Positions 1 through 8,691 of a DNA stretch of 64,000 nt are shown in pieces. Below the pieces are notes generated by a model that had not been told where the DNA came from, made no database searches, and saw nothing but the letters and a program-made list of their open reading frames with translations. The stretch is from positions 62,001 through 126,000 of the forward strand of contig NZ_BOOU01000046.1 of the NCBI RefSeq assembly GCF_016863395.1, written 5' to 3'. The position numbers and the translations under genes were made by a program. Every line of letters begins with the position of its first letter. Position 1 is the first letter of the stretch. The DNA comes from Sphaerisporangium rufum. GTDB lineage: Bacteria; Actinomycetota; Actinomycetes; Streptosporangiales; Streptosporangiaceae.

Positions 1-565
1 GGATCACGAACTGCCCGAAGTCGGTGAGCACGTCCGCCCACAGCCCGCCGACGGTCACGTAGACGATCGTCACCGCGCCGGTGACGGCGATGCCGTACTG
101 GATGGGGACGCCGGCGAAGCCCTTGAGCAGTACCGAGATGGCCACCCACTTGGCGGCGATGTCGACCACCTTGAGCAGGGCGCCGCTGTAGGCCATCACC
201 TGCTGGGTGGGCAGGTTGTAGCGCCGGGTCAGGTACTCCAGCGGCGACACCACGCCATGCTTGGCCCGCAGGCGGTTCCACCGGGCGGCGAACAGGAAGG
301 CGCCGACGCCGACGCCGATGCCGATCGTCATGGCCCACCAGACGTACACGGTGAGGCCGTAGTCGTAGGCCACGGCGGCGAACGCGACGAACATGACCGC
401 GCTGTAGCCCGACATGTGGTGCGAGATCCCCGACAGCCACCAGGGGATGCGGCCGCCGGCGGTGAAGTAGTCGATCACGGTGCGGATCCGGTTCTTCGAC
501 CACACCCCGATGACGACCATGAGCGCGAAGTAGATCGCGAGCACGGACCAGTCCAGTGCGGACAT
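1..565 (-). CDS. Sodium:solute symporter family (SSS) protein, N-terminal part
   Basis: N-terminal 188 residues of a membrane transporter that runs off the left edge of the window. The translation starts MSALDWSVLAIYF and gives long hydrophobic helices separated by short charged loops. The run TAGGRIPWWLSGISHHMSGY and the later SPLEYLTRRYN are typical of TM1-TM3 of the SSS/SGLT family, which couples Na+ (or H+) entry to uptake of sugars, amino acids or small carboxylates. The start ATG at 565 follows a GGAGGG ribosome site at good spacing. The substrate cannot be read from this part. The control region upstream (584-634) carries IclR-like boxes resembling those upstream of the glyoxylate operon in this window, so a small carboxylate is a reasonable guess only. 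Confidence 0.8.
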   Translation of the reverse strand, partial: MSALDWSVLAIYFALMVVIGVWSKNRIRTVIDYFTAGGRIPWWLSGISHHMSGYSAVMFVAFAAVAYDYGLTVYVWWAMTIGIGVGVGAFLFAARWNRLRAKHGVVSPLEYLTRRYNLPTQQVMAYSGALLKVVDIAAKWVAISVLLKGFAGVPIQYGIAVTGAVTIVYVTVGGLWADVLTDFGQFVI

Positions 566-583
566 CGGCCCTCCTTCCCACGT

Positions 584-634
584 TTCCGTTGGGAGGAGAT
601 TCCAGTACATGGAACGTCATGTCAATACACGGAA
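584..634 (-). promoter_or_regulatory. Cluster of IclR-like palindromes upstream of the SSS symporter
   Basis: TTCCAGTACATGGAA (600-614) is a perfect TTCCA-N5-TGGAA palindrome. It is flanked by weaker copies of the TTCC-N7-GGAA pattern at 584-598 (ends GGAG) and 620-634 (starts TGTC). The site lies 19-69 bases upstream of the symporter start, where a repressor or activator would act. The same spacing occurs upstream of aceB (48480-48516). Confidence 0.45.
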
Positions 635-746
635 CGGGGATCGATGTCACGGACCGGCCGGTCGGCCGCCGTATCGTGATATTCCGGCCGCCCCGCCCCG
701 GCGCGCCTCCCTGGTGCCGGCCGGCCTCTTACGTAGCCTGGGCATC

Positions 747-3314
747 ATGGCCACCCGTACGTCGAAAGGCGCCCAGAAGGGATCGGCGAAGCGGCCCGCC
801 CCGGCGCGCCGCCCTCCGGCCAAGCGGCCGGCCGCCACCCGGGGCAGGGGCACCAGGCCGGCCGGCCGCCCCGCCGCCCGCCGGTCGGCGAGCGCGCCGC
901 CGGACCCGATCAGCTGGGTCTTCCTGGCGATCGGCAAGCTCTTCGTCGGCGTGTGGCTGCTGTTCGCCAACGGCATCGGCACCGCCGCCCGGGCCTTCGG
1001 CCGGCAGGCGCGCGAGCTCGACCCGGCGCACCGCCGCGACGGACTCGGCCTGGCGGTGCTCGCGGCGGCCATCGTGCTGGCCGCGATGACCTGGCGTCCG
1101 GCCCGCGGCACCGCCGCGACCGTGGTGGACGCCGTGCTGCGCGGTGCCCTGGGCTCGCTGGCCTGGTCGGTGCCGCTGCTGCTCGCGCTGGTCGCCTGGC
1201 GCCTGCTGCGCCACCCGGACCAGAACGCCGACACCGCGCGCATGATGATCGGCTGGACCGCGCTGCTCGCCGGGCTGCTCGGCGTGATCCACGTCGCGCA
1301 CGCCACGCCGTACCCCTCCGGGCCGGCCGCCACCGACGGCATGGACAAGGTGTCCGCGGCGGGCGGCATGATCGGGTTCATCGTGTCGGCGCCGCCGGCC
1401 AGCGTCCTGCCCGCGTTCATCACCGTTCCGCTGCTCCTGCTGCTGTCCGGGTTCGGCCTGCTGGTGATCACCGCCACCCCGGTGCACCGGGTGCCCGAGC
1501 GCCTCGCCGAGATCCAGCACATGCTCTTCCACCCGAGCGGCCAGGGCGCCGCTCCGCCGGACGAGGCCGCCCGGCCGGCCCGGCGCGGCCGGGGGCGCGG
1601 CTCCGCCGGGCGGTCCAAGCCGGACGAGCCGCTCGCCGGCGGCGAGGGCGGCGAGCACGTCAAGCCCTACGACACGCCGGTGGTCGCCGAGGACGGCCGG
1701 TCCACCGAGCACGCGCCGGAGATCGTGCCCGGGCTGGTCGAGGAGCCGACCGAGCCCGAGCTGCCGCTGCCGCCGCGCGCCGCGGCCCCGCCGCCGGAAC
1801 CCTCCCCGCCGCCGCGCCGGGTCGAGCAGCTCGTCCTGTCGTCGCAGGCCGGGCCGTACGCCCTGCCGGACCTGCAGGTCCTGCGGTCGGGCAGCCCGCC
1901 CAAGCCGCAGACCAAGGCGAACACCGTCGTGGTGAACGCGCTGACCAGCGTGCTGGAACAGTTCGGCATCGACGCGCAGGTGATCGGCTTCACCCGCGGG
2001 CCGACCGTCACCCGGTACGAGATCGAGCTGGGCCCGGCGGTGAAGGTGGAGAAGGTCACCGCGCTCACCAAGAACATCGCCTACGCCGTCAAGTCCGCCG
2101 ACGTGCGCATCCTGTCCCCGATCCCCGGCAAGTCGGCGATCGGCGTCGAGATCCCCAACACCGACAAGGACCTGGTCAGCCTCGGCGACGTGCTGCGCTC
2201 CCAGGTCGCCCAGGCCGACCACCACCCGATGATCGTCGGCCTCGGCAAGGACGTCGAGGGCCGCACCATAGTGGCCAACCTCGCCAAGATGCCCCACCTG
2301 CTCATCGCGGGCGCGACCGGCGCGGGCAAGTCGGTCTGCGTCAACGGGCTGATCTCCTCGGTGCTCATGCGGGCCACGCCGGACGACGTGCGCATGGTGC
2401 TGGTCGACCCCAAGCGGGTGGAACTGTCGGTCTACGAGGGCATCCCGCATCTGATCACCCCGATCATCACCAACCCCAAGAAGGCCGCCGAGGCCCTCGA
2501 GTGGGTGGTCGGCGAGATGGACCGCCGCTACGACGACCTGGCGGCCAGCGGCTTCCGGCACGTCGACGAGTTCAACAAGGCGGTACGCGCCGGCAAGCTG
2601 GTGCCCCCGCCGGGCAGCGAGCGGGTCTACCAGCCCTACCCCTACCTGCTGGTGATCGTCGACGAGCTCGCCGACCTGATGATGGTCGCGCCGCGTGACG
2701 TCGAGGACTCGATCGTGCGGATCACCCAGCTCGCCCGGGCGGCCGGCATCCACCTGGTGATCGCCACCCAGCGGCCGAGCGTCGACGTGGTGACCGGCCT
2801 GATCAAGGCGAACGTGCCGTCCCGGCTGGCGTTCGCCACCTCCTCGCTCGCCGACTCGCGGGTCATCCTCGACCAGCCGGGCGCCGAGAAGCTGGTCGGC
2901 CAGGGCGACGCGCTGTTCCTGCCGATGGGCGCCAGCAAGCCGATGCGGCTGCAGAACGCGTTCGTCTCGGAGAAGGAGATCGCCGAGGTCGTCGCGCACT
3001 GCAAGACCCAGATGCAGGCCGAGTACCGCGAGGACGTGGCCGCCGCGGCCACCGCCAAACGCGAGATCGACGAGGACATCGGCGACGACCTCGACCTGCT
3101 GGTGCAGGCGGCCGAGCTGATCGTCACCACCCAGTTCGGCTCCACCTCGATGCTGCAGCGCAAGCTGCGCGTCGGCTTCGCCAAGGCCGGCCGGCTGATG
3201 GACCTGCTGGAGAGCCGCGACGTCGTCGGCCCGAGCGAGGGTTCCAAGGCCCGCGAGGTGCTCGTCAAGCCGGACGATCTGCCCGCACTGCTCGCCGACT
3301 TGCGGGGAGGGTGA
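747..3314 (+). CDS. ftsK: DNA translocase FtsK/SpoIIIE
   Basis: Septal DNA pump (855 aa) that clears chromosome DNA from the closing division or sporulation septum. A basic Ala/Arg/Pro/Lys-rich leader (residues 1-50) is followed by about four membrane helices up to residue about 250, a Pro/Glu-rich linker, and the RecA-like motor. The Walker A box GATGAGKS is at residues 522-529; MVLVDPKRVELS and the Walker B run LLVIVDELADLMM follow. The C-terminal winged-helix gamma domain (LQRKLRVGFAKAGRLMDLLE) reads DNA polarity in this family. I chose ATG 747 (MATRTSKG) over the in-frame ATG 46 codons upstream, because the upstream stretch is low-quality and overlaps the symporter control region. It heads the conserved actinobacterial ftsK-rimO-pgsA-cinA-clgR order. 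Confidence 0.95.
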   Translation: MATRTSKGAQKGSAKRPAPARRPPAKRPAATRGRGTRPAGRPAARRSASAPPDPISWVFLAIGKLFVGVWLLFANGIGTAARAFGRQARELDPAHRRDGLGLAVLAAAIVLAAMTWRPARGTAATVVDAVLRGALGSLAWSVPLLLALVAWRLLRHPDQNADTARMMIGWTALLAGLLGVIHVAHATPYPSGPAATDGMDKVSAAGGMIGFIVSAPPASVLPAFITVPLLLLLSGFGLLVITATPVHRVPERLAEIQHMLFHPSGQGAAPPDEAARPARRGRGRGSAGRSKPDEPLAGGEGGEHVKPYDTPVVAEDGRSTEHAPEIVPGLVEEPTEPELPLPPRAAAPPPEPSPPPRRVEQLVLSSQAGPYALPDLQVLRSGSPPKPQTKANTVVVNALTSVLEQFGIDAQVIGFTRGPTVTRYEIELGPAVKVEKVTALTKNIAYAVKSADVRILSPIPGKSAIGVEIPNTDKDLVSLGDVLRSQVAQADHHPMIVGLGKDVEGRTIVANLAKMPHLLIAGATGAGKSVCVNGLISSVLMRATPDDVRMVLVDPKRVELSVYEGIPHLITPIITNPKKAAEALEWVVGEMDRRYDDLAASGFRHVDEFNKAVRAGKLVPPPGSERVYQPYPYLLVIVDELADLMMVAPRDVEDSIVRITQLARAAGIHLVIATQRPSVDVVTGLIKANVPSRLAFATSSLADSRVILDQPGAEKLVGQGDALFLPMGASKPMRLQNAFVSEKEIAEVVAHCKTQMQAEYREDVAAAATAKREIDEDIGDDLDLLVQAAELIVTTQFGSTSMLQRKLRVGFAKAGRLMDLLESRDVVGPSEGSKAREVLVKPDDLPALLADLRGG

Positions 3315-3408
3315 CCCCTCCGCGACCGTCCCCCTCGGTTACTGGTTGAATGTGAATGACTACGCTTCGTCCGGGTGCGTGGTCAGGGCCACGGCGAGGG
3401 GGACACGT

Positions 3409-4149
3409 ATGAGCATCGGGGGGACGCTGGCCGCGGCACGGCAGGCGGCGGGCATGTCGGTCGCCCAGCTGAGCGGCCGTACCCGGATCCGGGAGACGGT
3501 GATCTACGCCATCGAGCGGGACGACTTCTCGCTCTGCGGCGGCGATTTCTACGCCAGAGGGCACGTCCGCAACATCGCCAAGACGCTCGGGCTCGATCCG
3601 CAGGCGGTCGCGCACCAGTTCGACGAGGAGCACGGTGGGCCGGCCCGGCCGGTGCGCGCGGCCGCGGTCTTCCAGGCCGAGCACACGATCAAGCTGCGCG
3701 ACCGGCGCAGTCCCAACTGGTCCACCGCGATGGCCATCGCGCTGGCCCTGGTGGCGGTCTTCGGGGTGACCCGGGTGATGAGCGGCTCCGGCGACCCGGT
3801 CGCCACCGGTCCCGACCCGCGGCGGGTCCCGCCGAAGTCCTCGCCCTCGGTCGGGGTCTCCACGCACCCGAAGGCGGCCAGGCCGGCCGGCGACCTGGTC
3901 ACGCTGCGGGTGACGGCCAAGCGGCGCACCTGGCTGGACGTCACCGACGCCAAGGGCAAGCGCATCTTCCGCGGCGTGCTGCCGGCCGGTGGCGCCGCGA
4001 CCTGGAAGGCGCGCAAGCTGATGAAGGTCACCTTCGGCAACGCCGGCGGGGTCGACCTGGAGGTGAACGGCCGGCACATCGGCCCGCCCGGCCGGTCCGG
4101 GGAGCTCGTCCGCCGCTCGTTCCGGCCGGAGGCGTCCGGCGCCCGATGA
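3409..4149 (+). CDS. RodZ-like helix-turn-helix membrane protein (DUF4115)
   Basis: 246-aa single-pass membrane protein. Residues 1-75 form a cytoplasmic Xre-type HTH (SIGGTLAAARQAAGMSVAQL, then GRTRIRETVIYAIERDDF). One membrane helix lies near 103-123 (NWSTAMAIALALVAVFGV), then a Pro/Ser linker, then an extracytoplasmic beta domain (about 160-240) like the RodZ C-terminus. RodZ proteins link MreB or division proteins to the envelope; a role at the cell wall is inferred. ATG 3409 has a GAGGGG ribosome site; the longer in-frame start at 3346 adds a tail unlike the family. It lies between ftsK and rimO, as in other actinomycetes. Confidence 0.85.
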   Translation: MSIGGTLAAARQAAGMSVAQLSGRTRIRETVIYAIERDDFSLCGGDFYARGHVRNIAKTLGLDPQAVAHQFDEEHGGPARPVRAAAVFQAEHTIKLRDRRSPNWSTAMAIALALVAVFGVTRVMSGSGDPVATGPDPRRVPPKSSPSVGVSTHPKAARPAGDLVTLRVTAKRRTWLDVTDAKGKRIFRGVLPAGGAATWKARKLMKVTFGNAGGVDLEVNGRHIGPPGRSGELVRRSFRPEASGAR

Positions 4150-4253
4150 CCGCGCGGGCGGGCGGTGACCTGGCGGCCTCGCACCCGCCCGGATGAGGAA
4201 GTACGGGGGGAGTGCGCCGGGCGGGGGGCAACTCCCGATACCGTAGAGCCATC

Positions 4254-5666
4254 ATGTCTTCCCGCCGAACCGCATCGCTGATCACATTGGGCTGCGCGCG
4301 CAACGAGGTCGACTCCGAGGAGCTCGCCGCGCGTCTGGAGGCCGCCGGCTGGCGGCTGGACGACGACGACCCCGATGTGGTCGTCGTCAACACCTGCGGC
4401 TTCATCGACTCGGCGAAGAAGGACTCGATCGACACGCTGCTCGCCGCGGCCGACTCCGGGGCCAAGGTGATCGCGGCCGGCTGCATGGCCGAGCGGTACG
4501 GCAAGGAGCTCGCCGACGCGCTCCCCGAGGCCGCCGCGGTCATCTCCTTCGACGACTACGCCGACATCGGCACCCGGCTGGACGACGTGGTGGCCGGCCG
4601 GGCGCCGGCGCCGCACGTCCCGCGCGACCGCCGCGTCCTGCTGCCGATCAGTCCGGTGGAGCGCTCCGCCGGGGCCGGCCGGGTGCACATCCCCGGCCAC
4701 GCCCAGCTGCCCGACGGCGTCGCGCCGCCGAGCGGGCCCCGCACGCTGCGCAAGCGGCTCTCCGGTGGCCCGGTGGCCGCGCTGAAGCTGGCCTCTGGCT
4801 GCGACCGGCGCTGCACGTTCTGCGCGATCCCCGCCTTCCGTGGCTCTTACGTCTCCCGCCATCCCGACGAGCTGCTGGCCGAGGCGGCCTGGCTGGCCGG
4901 GGAGGGCGTCAAGGAGCTGGTGCTGGTCAGCGAGAACAGCACCTCCTATGGCAAGGACCTCGGCGATCTGCGCGCGCTGGAGCGGCTGCTGCCCGCGCTG
5001 GCCGCCACCGACGGCATCGAACGGGTGCGGGTCAGCTACCTGCAGCCCGCCGAGCTGCGTCCGGGGTTGATCGACGTCATCGCCGGCACCGAGGGGGTGG
5101 CACCGTACTTCGACATCTCCTTCCAGCATGCCAGCGGCCCGGTGCTGCGCCGGATGCGCCGGTTCGGCGACCCGCGGCGCTTCCTCGACCTGCTCGGCGC
5201 CATCCGTGAGCGGGCGCCGGAGGCCGGGGTGCGCTCCAACTTCATCGCCGGGTTCCCCGGCGAGAGCGAGGCCGAGTTCGCCGAGCTGACCGGCTTCCTC
5301 ACCGAGGCGCGGCTGGACGTGATTGGCGTGTTCGGCTACTCCGACGAGGAGGGCACCGAGGCGGCCGGGTTCGCGGGCAAGCTCGACGCCGACGTGGTCG
5401 CCGAACGGGTGGCCGCGCTGAGCGACCTGGCCGAGGAGCTCACCGCCCAGCGCGCCGAGGAGCGCATCGGCACCGAGATCGAGGTGCTGGTGGAGGAGGA
5501 CCTCGGCGACGGCGGTTACGAGGGCCGGGCGGCCCACCAGGGGCCGGAGGTGGACGGCTCGGTGACCGTCCAGGGCATCGGCCTGGTCCCCGGCCAGATC
5601 GTGCGGGCCACCGTCGTCGACGCCGAGGGCGTCGACCTGATCGCGCGCATCAAGGCCGGGCCATGA
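4254..5666 (+). CDS. rimO: Ribosomal protein S12 methylthiotransferase RimO
   Basis: Radical-SAM enzyme (470 aa) that adds a methylthio group to a conserved Asp of ribosomal protein S12. The N-terminal UPF0004 domain has the cluster cysteines in [17 protein letters not shown] and AAGCMAE. The radical-SAM motif CDRRCTFC gives Cys183, Cys187 and Cys190. A C-terminal TRAM-like domain (about 400-470) ends the protein. An insert at about residues 120-175 precedes the SAM motif. The start at ATG 4254 gives the standard [14 protein letters not shown] beginning. The stop overlaps the pgsA start (ATGA), so the two are translationally coupled. Confidence 0.95.
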   Translation: MSSRRTASLITLGCARNEVDSEELAARLEAAGWRLDDDDPDVVVVNTCGFIDSAKKDSIDTLLAAADSGAKVIAAGCMAERYGKELADALPEAAAVISFDDYADIGTRLDDVVAGRAPAPHVPRDRRVLLPISPVERSAGAGRVHIPGHAQLPDGVAPPSGPRTLRKRLSGGPVAALKLASGCDRRCTFCAIPAFRGSYVSRHPDELLAEAAWLAGEGVKELVLVSENSTSYGKDLGDLRALERLLPALAATDGIERVRVSYLQPAELRPGLIDVIAGTEGVAPYFDISFQHASGPVLRRMRRFGDPRRFLDLLGAIRERAPEAGVRSNFIAGFPGESEAEFAELTGFLTEARLDVIGVFGYSDEEGTEAAGFAGKLDADVVAERVAALSDLAEELTAQRAEERIGTEIEVLVEEDLGDGGYEGRAAHQGPEVDGSVTVQGIGLVPGQIVRATVVDAEGVDLIARIKAGP

Positions 5667-6268
5667 CCAACCAGCCGGAGGCCGGTGCCGAGCCCATCGC
5701 CGCGTCGGTGGTGGGGCGGGTGAGCCCGTGGAACATCGCCAACGTGCTGACCGTGCTCCGGCTGGTGGTCGTCCCGCTCTTCGTGGTGTGCATGCTCCTT
5801 CCCGGCATGCGCTGGCGCGCGGCGGCGCTCGCCGTCTTCCTGCTCGCCTCGCTGACCGACCAGCTCGACGGCTGGCTGGCCCGGCGGTACGGGCTGGTCA
5901 CCGACTTCGGCAAGATCGCCGACCCGATCGCGGACAAGGCGCTGATCGGCGCGGGCATGATCGTGCTGTCCGCGCTCGCCGAGCTGCCCTGGTGGATCAC
6001 CGGGCTGGTGCTCGGGCGCGAGCTGGGCATCACCGCGCTGAGGTTCGCGGTGATGCGCCACGGCATCATCCCGGCGAGCTACGGCGGGAAGGTCAAGACC
6101 GTGCTGCAGATCGTCGCCATCTCGCTCTACATCCTGCCCGGCGTGCCCGACGTGGTGCGGTGGGTGGTCATGGGCGTGGCGGTGGCGGTCACCGTCGGCA
6201 CCGGCCTCGACTACGTGGTGCGGGCGATCCGGCTGCGGCGGGTGGCCCGCGAGGCCGGCGGCGGATGA
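5663..6268 (+). CDS. pgsA: CDP-diacylglycerol-glycerol-3-phosphate 3-phosphatidyltransferase
   Basis: Integral membrane enzyme (201 aa) making phosphatidylglycerol phosphate from CDP-diacylglycerol and glycerol-3-phosphate, the first committed step to phosphatidylglycerol and cardiolipin. The CDP-alcohol phosphotransferase signature is complete: [20 protein letters not shown], then IADPIADK, matching D-x2-DG-x2-AR-x8-G-x3-D-x3-D. About four to five hydrophobic helices surround it. The ATG overlaps the rimO stop and the TGA overlaps the cinA start, which places it in the middle of a three-gene coupled operon. Confidence 0.93.
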   Translation: MTNQPEAGAEPIAASVVGRVSPWNIANVLTVLRLVVVPLFVVCMLLPGMRWRAAALAVFLLASLTDQLDGWLARRYGLVTDFGKIADPIADKALIGAGMIVLSALAELPWWITGLVLGRELGITALRFAVMRHGIIPASYGGKVKTVLQIVAISLYILPGVPDVVRWVVMGVAVAVTVGTGLDYVVRAIRLRRVAREAGGG

Positions 6269-6762
6269 GCGCGGAGGTGGCCGCGGCCGTGCTCGCCCTG
6301 CTGGTCCGCCGGCGGGCCACGGTGGCGGTCGCCGAGTCGCTCACCGGCGGGCTGATCGGCGCGGCGCTGACCACCCCGAGCGGTGCCTCGGCCGCGTTCC
6401 GGGGTGGGGTGATCGCCTACGCGACCGAGCTGAAGGCACGGCTGCTCGCGGTGCCGGCCGACCTGCTCGCCCGGGAGGGAGCGGTGCATCCCCAGGTCGC
6501 GGCGGCGATGGCCGCAGGCGTGCGGGGGCTGACCGGCGCCACCTACGGGCTGGCGGTCACCGGGGTCGCGGGTCCCGATCCGCAGGACGGCCGGCCGGTG
6601 GGCACGGTGCACCTGGCGGTGTGCGGCCCGGGCGGCGAGGTGTGGCCCCGAGACGTTGTACTGACCGGATCTAGGGAACAGATCCGAAAAAGCACCGTAA
6701 GAGAGGGTTTAGTGCTCCTCAGAGGTGTGCTGGAGGGTGAAGTGGGGGAACATTCGGGGTGA
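6265..6762 (+). CDS. cinA: CinA C-terminal domain protein (nicotinamide-nucleotide amidohydrolase, PncC type)
   Basis: 165-aa stand-alone CinA amidase domain that in this family deamidates nicotinamide mononucleotide to nicotinate mononucleotide for NAD salvage. It carries the family hallmarks VAVAESLTGGLIGAALT, the FRGGVIAYATELKARLL region and GLAVTGVAGPDPQDGRPVGT. The N-terminal molybdopterin-like domain of full CinA is absent, as is usual in this actinobacterial location. The ATG lies in an ATGA overlap with pgsA. The last 16 bases of the gene contain the -35 element of the clgR promoter. 'Competence-induced' is only the historic name. Confidence 0.9.
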   Translation: MSAEVAAAVLALLVRRRATVAVAESLTGGLIGAALTTPSGASAAFRGGVIAYATELKARLLAVPADLLAREGAVHPQVAAAMAAGVRGLTGATYGLAVTGVAGPDPQDGRPVGTVHLAVCGPGGEVWPRDVVLTGSREQIRKSTVREGLVLLRGVLEGEVGEHSG

Positions 6763-6772
6763 TTACCGCGTT
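6747..6772 (+). promoter_or_regulatory. ECF-sigma (SigE-type) promoter of clgR
   Basis: GGAAC at 6747-6751 and CGTT at 6769-6772 are 17 bases apart, the classic -35/-10 pair of ECF sigma factors of the SigE type. The -35 lies inside the 3' end of cinA. Mycobacterial clgR is known to be SigE-dependent, which supports the reading. Predicted transcription start is near 6779, leaving a leader of about 235 bases before the clgR ATG. Confidence 0.6.
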
Positions 6773-6773
6773 A

Positions 6774-6787
6774 CGTCACCAGCGAAC
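6774..6787 (+). promoter_or_regulatory. Candidate ClgR-binding site (autoregulation)
   Basis: CGTCACCAGCGAAC resembles the ClgR operator published for other actinobacteria (CGC-Y-N-A-N-R-GCG core followed by AT and S), with two core mismatches. It sits across the predicted transcription start of clgR. Confidence 0.35.
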
Positions 6788-7015
6788 ATGCTCGGCACGG
6801 TCTGCCGCCCTGTTGGTCGATGAAGGTACGGTGGAGCTGTGAGCGAGGTTCGTGACCCAGCGACCAGGACCACGTCCGGCGTACGCCCGGCACAGGGGCC
6901 GAGCGAACCGAAGATGACGGCGAGGAGCATGTACGAAGGGCATCCGAAGAACGGGCGATATGAACCGACCCCGCGGAGCGTCGTGAAGACGCCCGCGCCC
7001 GGGAGGGAGCGACAG

Positions 7016-7381
7016 ATGGTCCTGCTGCGTCAGCTGCTCGGTGACGTACTGCGGCGGCTGCGGGTGCGGCAGGCGCGCACCCTGCGTGAGGTTTCGACTC
7101 TTGCCCGTGTCTCCCTCGGCTACCTGTCCGAGGTGGAACGCGGCCAGAAGGAGGCCTCCTCGGAGCTGCTCGCCTCGATCTGCGGCGCCCTCGGCGTGCC
7201 GCTGTCACAGGTGCTCCGCGAGGTGTCCGACCAGTTCGCCCTGGCCGAGCTCCAGCACGCGCCGGTGCTCGCCGACGTGCCCGAGCACGAGCGCCTGCCC
7301 ATTCCCGACTCCGTGTCCACCACGATCTCCGGCCCCGAGTTCGAGGGCTTCCCGGAGGTCAAGGACATGGTGGCCGCGTAA
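7016..7381 (+). CDS. clgR: ClgR-family transcriptional activator of Clp protease genes
   Basis: 121-aa Xre-type regulator. The start [19 protein letters not shown] and the [23 protein letters not shown], then [20 protein letters not shown], match ClgR, which activates clpP/clpC and other stress genes in Streptomyces, Corynebacterium and Mycobacterium. I chose ATG 7016 because it has a GGGAGG ribosome site and gives the known family length. A GTG at 6839 would add 59 poorly conserved residues. The protein ends in MVAA; two terminal alanines are needed for ClpP-dependent turnover of Streptomyces lividans ClgR, so the same feedback is likely. It is transcribed from the SigE-type promoter in the end of cinA. 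Confidence 0.88.
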   Translation: MVLLRQLLGDVLRRLRVRQARTLREVSTLARVSLGYLSEVERGQKEASSELLASICGALGVPLSQVLREVSDQFALAELQHAPVLADVPEHERLPIPDSVSTTISGPEFEGFPEVKDMVAA

Positions 7382-7444
7382 CCGGCGCGGTCACCGTCGC
7401 GGCGGCGGCAGCGCCTCCGCGTCCTGCCCGGCGCCGGCCGGCGG

Positions 7445-8230
7445 TCATGGCTGGCACGCGGGGCAGTAGAACACCACTCGTTCCTGTGGCCGCGCGCCCA
7501 GTTCGGCGCCGACGATCCCGGCACCGCAGCGCAGGCAGGGCCGCCCGGCCCGCCCGTACGCCCACAACCGCCGGCCCGGGCGTTGATCGCCGGTGGTGAC
7601 CGGTCCCTGCGACCGGTCGCGGTTGGCCAGCAGCAGCCGGCGGGCCAGCGCGACCACCTTCGCCAGATCGACCTCCTCGACGCGCCGGTAGGGCGAGACC
7701 CCTGCCAGAAAGAGCGTCTCCGCGCGCCAGATGGTGCCGATCCCCGCCACGTTCCGCTGGTCGAGCAGCGCCTCCCCGATCGTGACCTCCGGCCGGGCGG
7801 CCAGTGCGGCCACCGCCCGCCGCAGGTGGTCGTCCGCCCAGTCCGGCGCCAGCAGATCCGGGCCCAGATGCCCGACCACCCGGTGCTCCTGCCCGGTCGG
7901 CAGCAGGTCCACCATGCCGAGCCGCAGCCCGACGGCCTGCCGGACCGCGTTGCCGAGCACCAGCCGCACCTGATCGCCGCGCGGTGGCCGGGTGCCCGCC
8001 GGCTGCACCCGCCAGCTTCCCTCCATCCGCAGGTGGGTGTGCACGGTCAGCTCGCCCTCCACCCGGGTGAGCAGGTGCTTGCCCCGCGACTCGGTGGTGA
8101 GCACCGCCCGCCCGGTCAGGTCGGCGGTGGCGTATCGGGGCACCCGGAAATCGGAGACGGTCAGCGTCCGCCCGTCCAGCGCGCCGCGCAGCCGCGCCGC
8201 CGCCCGGTAGACCGCGTCCCCTTCGGGCAC
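7445..8230 (-). CDS. Fpg/Nei-family DNA glycosylase (endonuclease VIII-like)
   Basis: 261-aa base-excision repair enzyme. After Met removal the catalytic Pro and Glu are in place (MPEGDAVY), and the beta-elimination lysine is in SRGKHLL. The H2TH element is ALLDQRNVAGIGTIWRAETL, and the C-terminal zinc finger has CLRC and CPAC near the end. MPEGD rather than MPELPE places it with the Nei2 branch of actinobacteria, which removes oxidised pyrimidines; substrate range is inferred. It starts with GTG, three bases after the stop of the Rrf2 gene, so it is the last gene of a three-gene minus-strand operon. Confidence 0.9.
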   Translation of the reverse strand: MPEGDAVYRAAARLRGALDGRTLTVSDFRVPRYATADLTGRAVLTTESRGKHLLTRVEGELTVHTHLRMEGSWRVQPAGTRPPRGDQVRLVLGNAVRQAVGLRLGMVDLLPTGQEHRVVGHLGPDLLAPDWADDHLRRAVAALAARPEVTIGEALLDQRNVAGIGTIWRAETLFLAGVSPYRRVEEVDLAKVVALARRLLLANRDRSQGPVTTGDQRPGRRLWAYGRAGRPCLRCGAGIVGAELGARPQERVVFYCPACQP

Positions 8231-8233
8231 CGG

Positions 8234-8683
8234 TCAGTCCCAGGCCGCCGGGTCGGCGGCCAGCCGCATGACGCTCTCGGGCAGGCGGTCGGCGGCGATC
8301 TGGTCGAGGGTCACCTCTTCCAGGATCGCGCGCTCGCTGGCCCGCAGGGCGATCCACACCTGCTGCAGCGACCGGGCCGCACCGCGGTAGCCGACGTGCT
8401 CGGGCCGCTCGCCGCGGACGTTGGCCAGCGGCCCGTCCACCGCGCGGATCACGTCGGCGAGGGAGATGTCGGCGGGCGGGCGGGCGAGGACGTAGCCGCC
8501 CTCCGGGCCGCGCTGCCCACGGACCAGGCCCGCCCGGCGCATCTGGAGCAGGATGTTCTCCAGATACTTGGGCGGCATCTCCTGCTCCTTGGCCAGCTCG
8601 CCCACCGTGGTGGGCCCGCTGCCGGCGGCGGCGAGTTCGGCCGCGGCGCGCAGGGCGTAGTCGACTCGGGCGGAAAGACGCAT
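8234..8683 (-). CDS. Rrf2-family transcriptional regulator without cysteines
   Basis: 149-aa winged-helix regulator (MRLSARVDYALRAAAEL, then GELAKEQEMPPKYLENILLQ and the GPEGGYVLARPP wing). Many Rrf2 proteins (IscR, NsrR, RsrR) hold an iron-sulfur cluster through three cysteines. This one has no cysteine at all, so it cannot sense redox or NO that way. The gene lies 8 bases after the membrane EEP gene and 3 bases before the Nei-type glycosylase. A role controlling this operon is inferred. The signal is unknown. Confidence 0.88.
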   Translation of the reverse strand: MRLSARVDYALRAAAELAAAGSGPTTVGELAKEQEMPPKYLENILLQMRRAGLVRGQRGPEGGYVLARPPADISLADVIRAVDGPLANVRGERPEHVGYRGAARSLQQVWIALRASERAILEEVTLDQIAADRLPESVMRLAADPAAWD

Positions 8684-8691
8684 GTTATCGA

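Noticed and set aside
729-2999. A 756-codon open frame antisense to ftsK
   Set aside because: Low-complexity Asp/His/Arg/Gly composition and no family motif; ftsK is certain on the other strand.
6839-7015. Longer ClgR with a GTG start at 6839
   Set aside because: The extension is not like known ClgR N-termini and ATG 7016 has a strong ribosome site.
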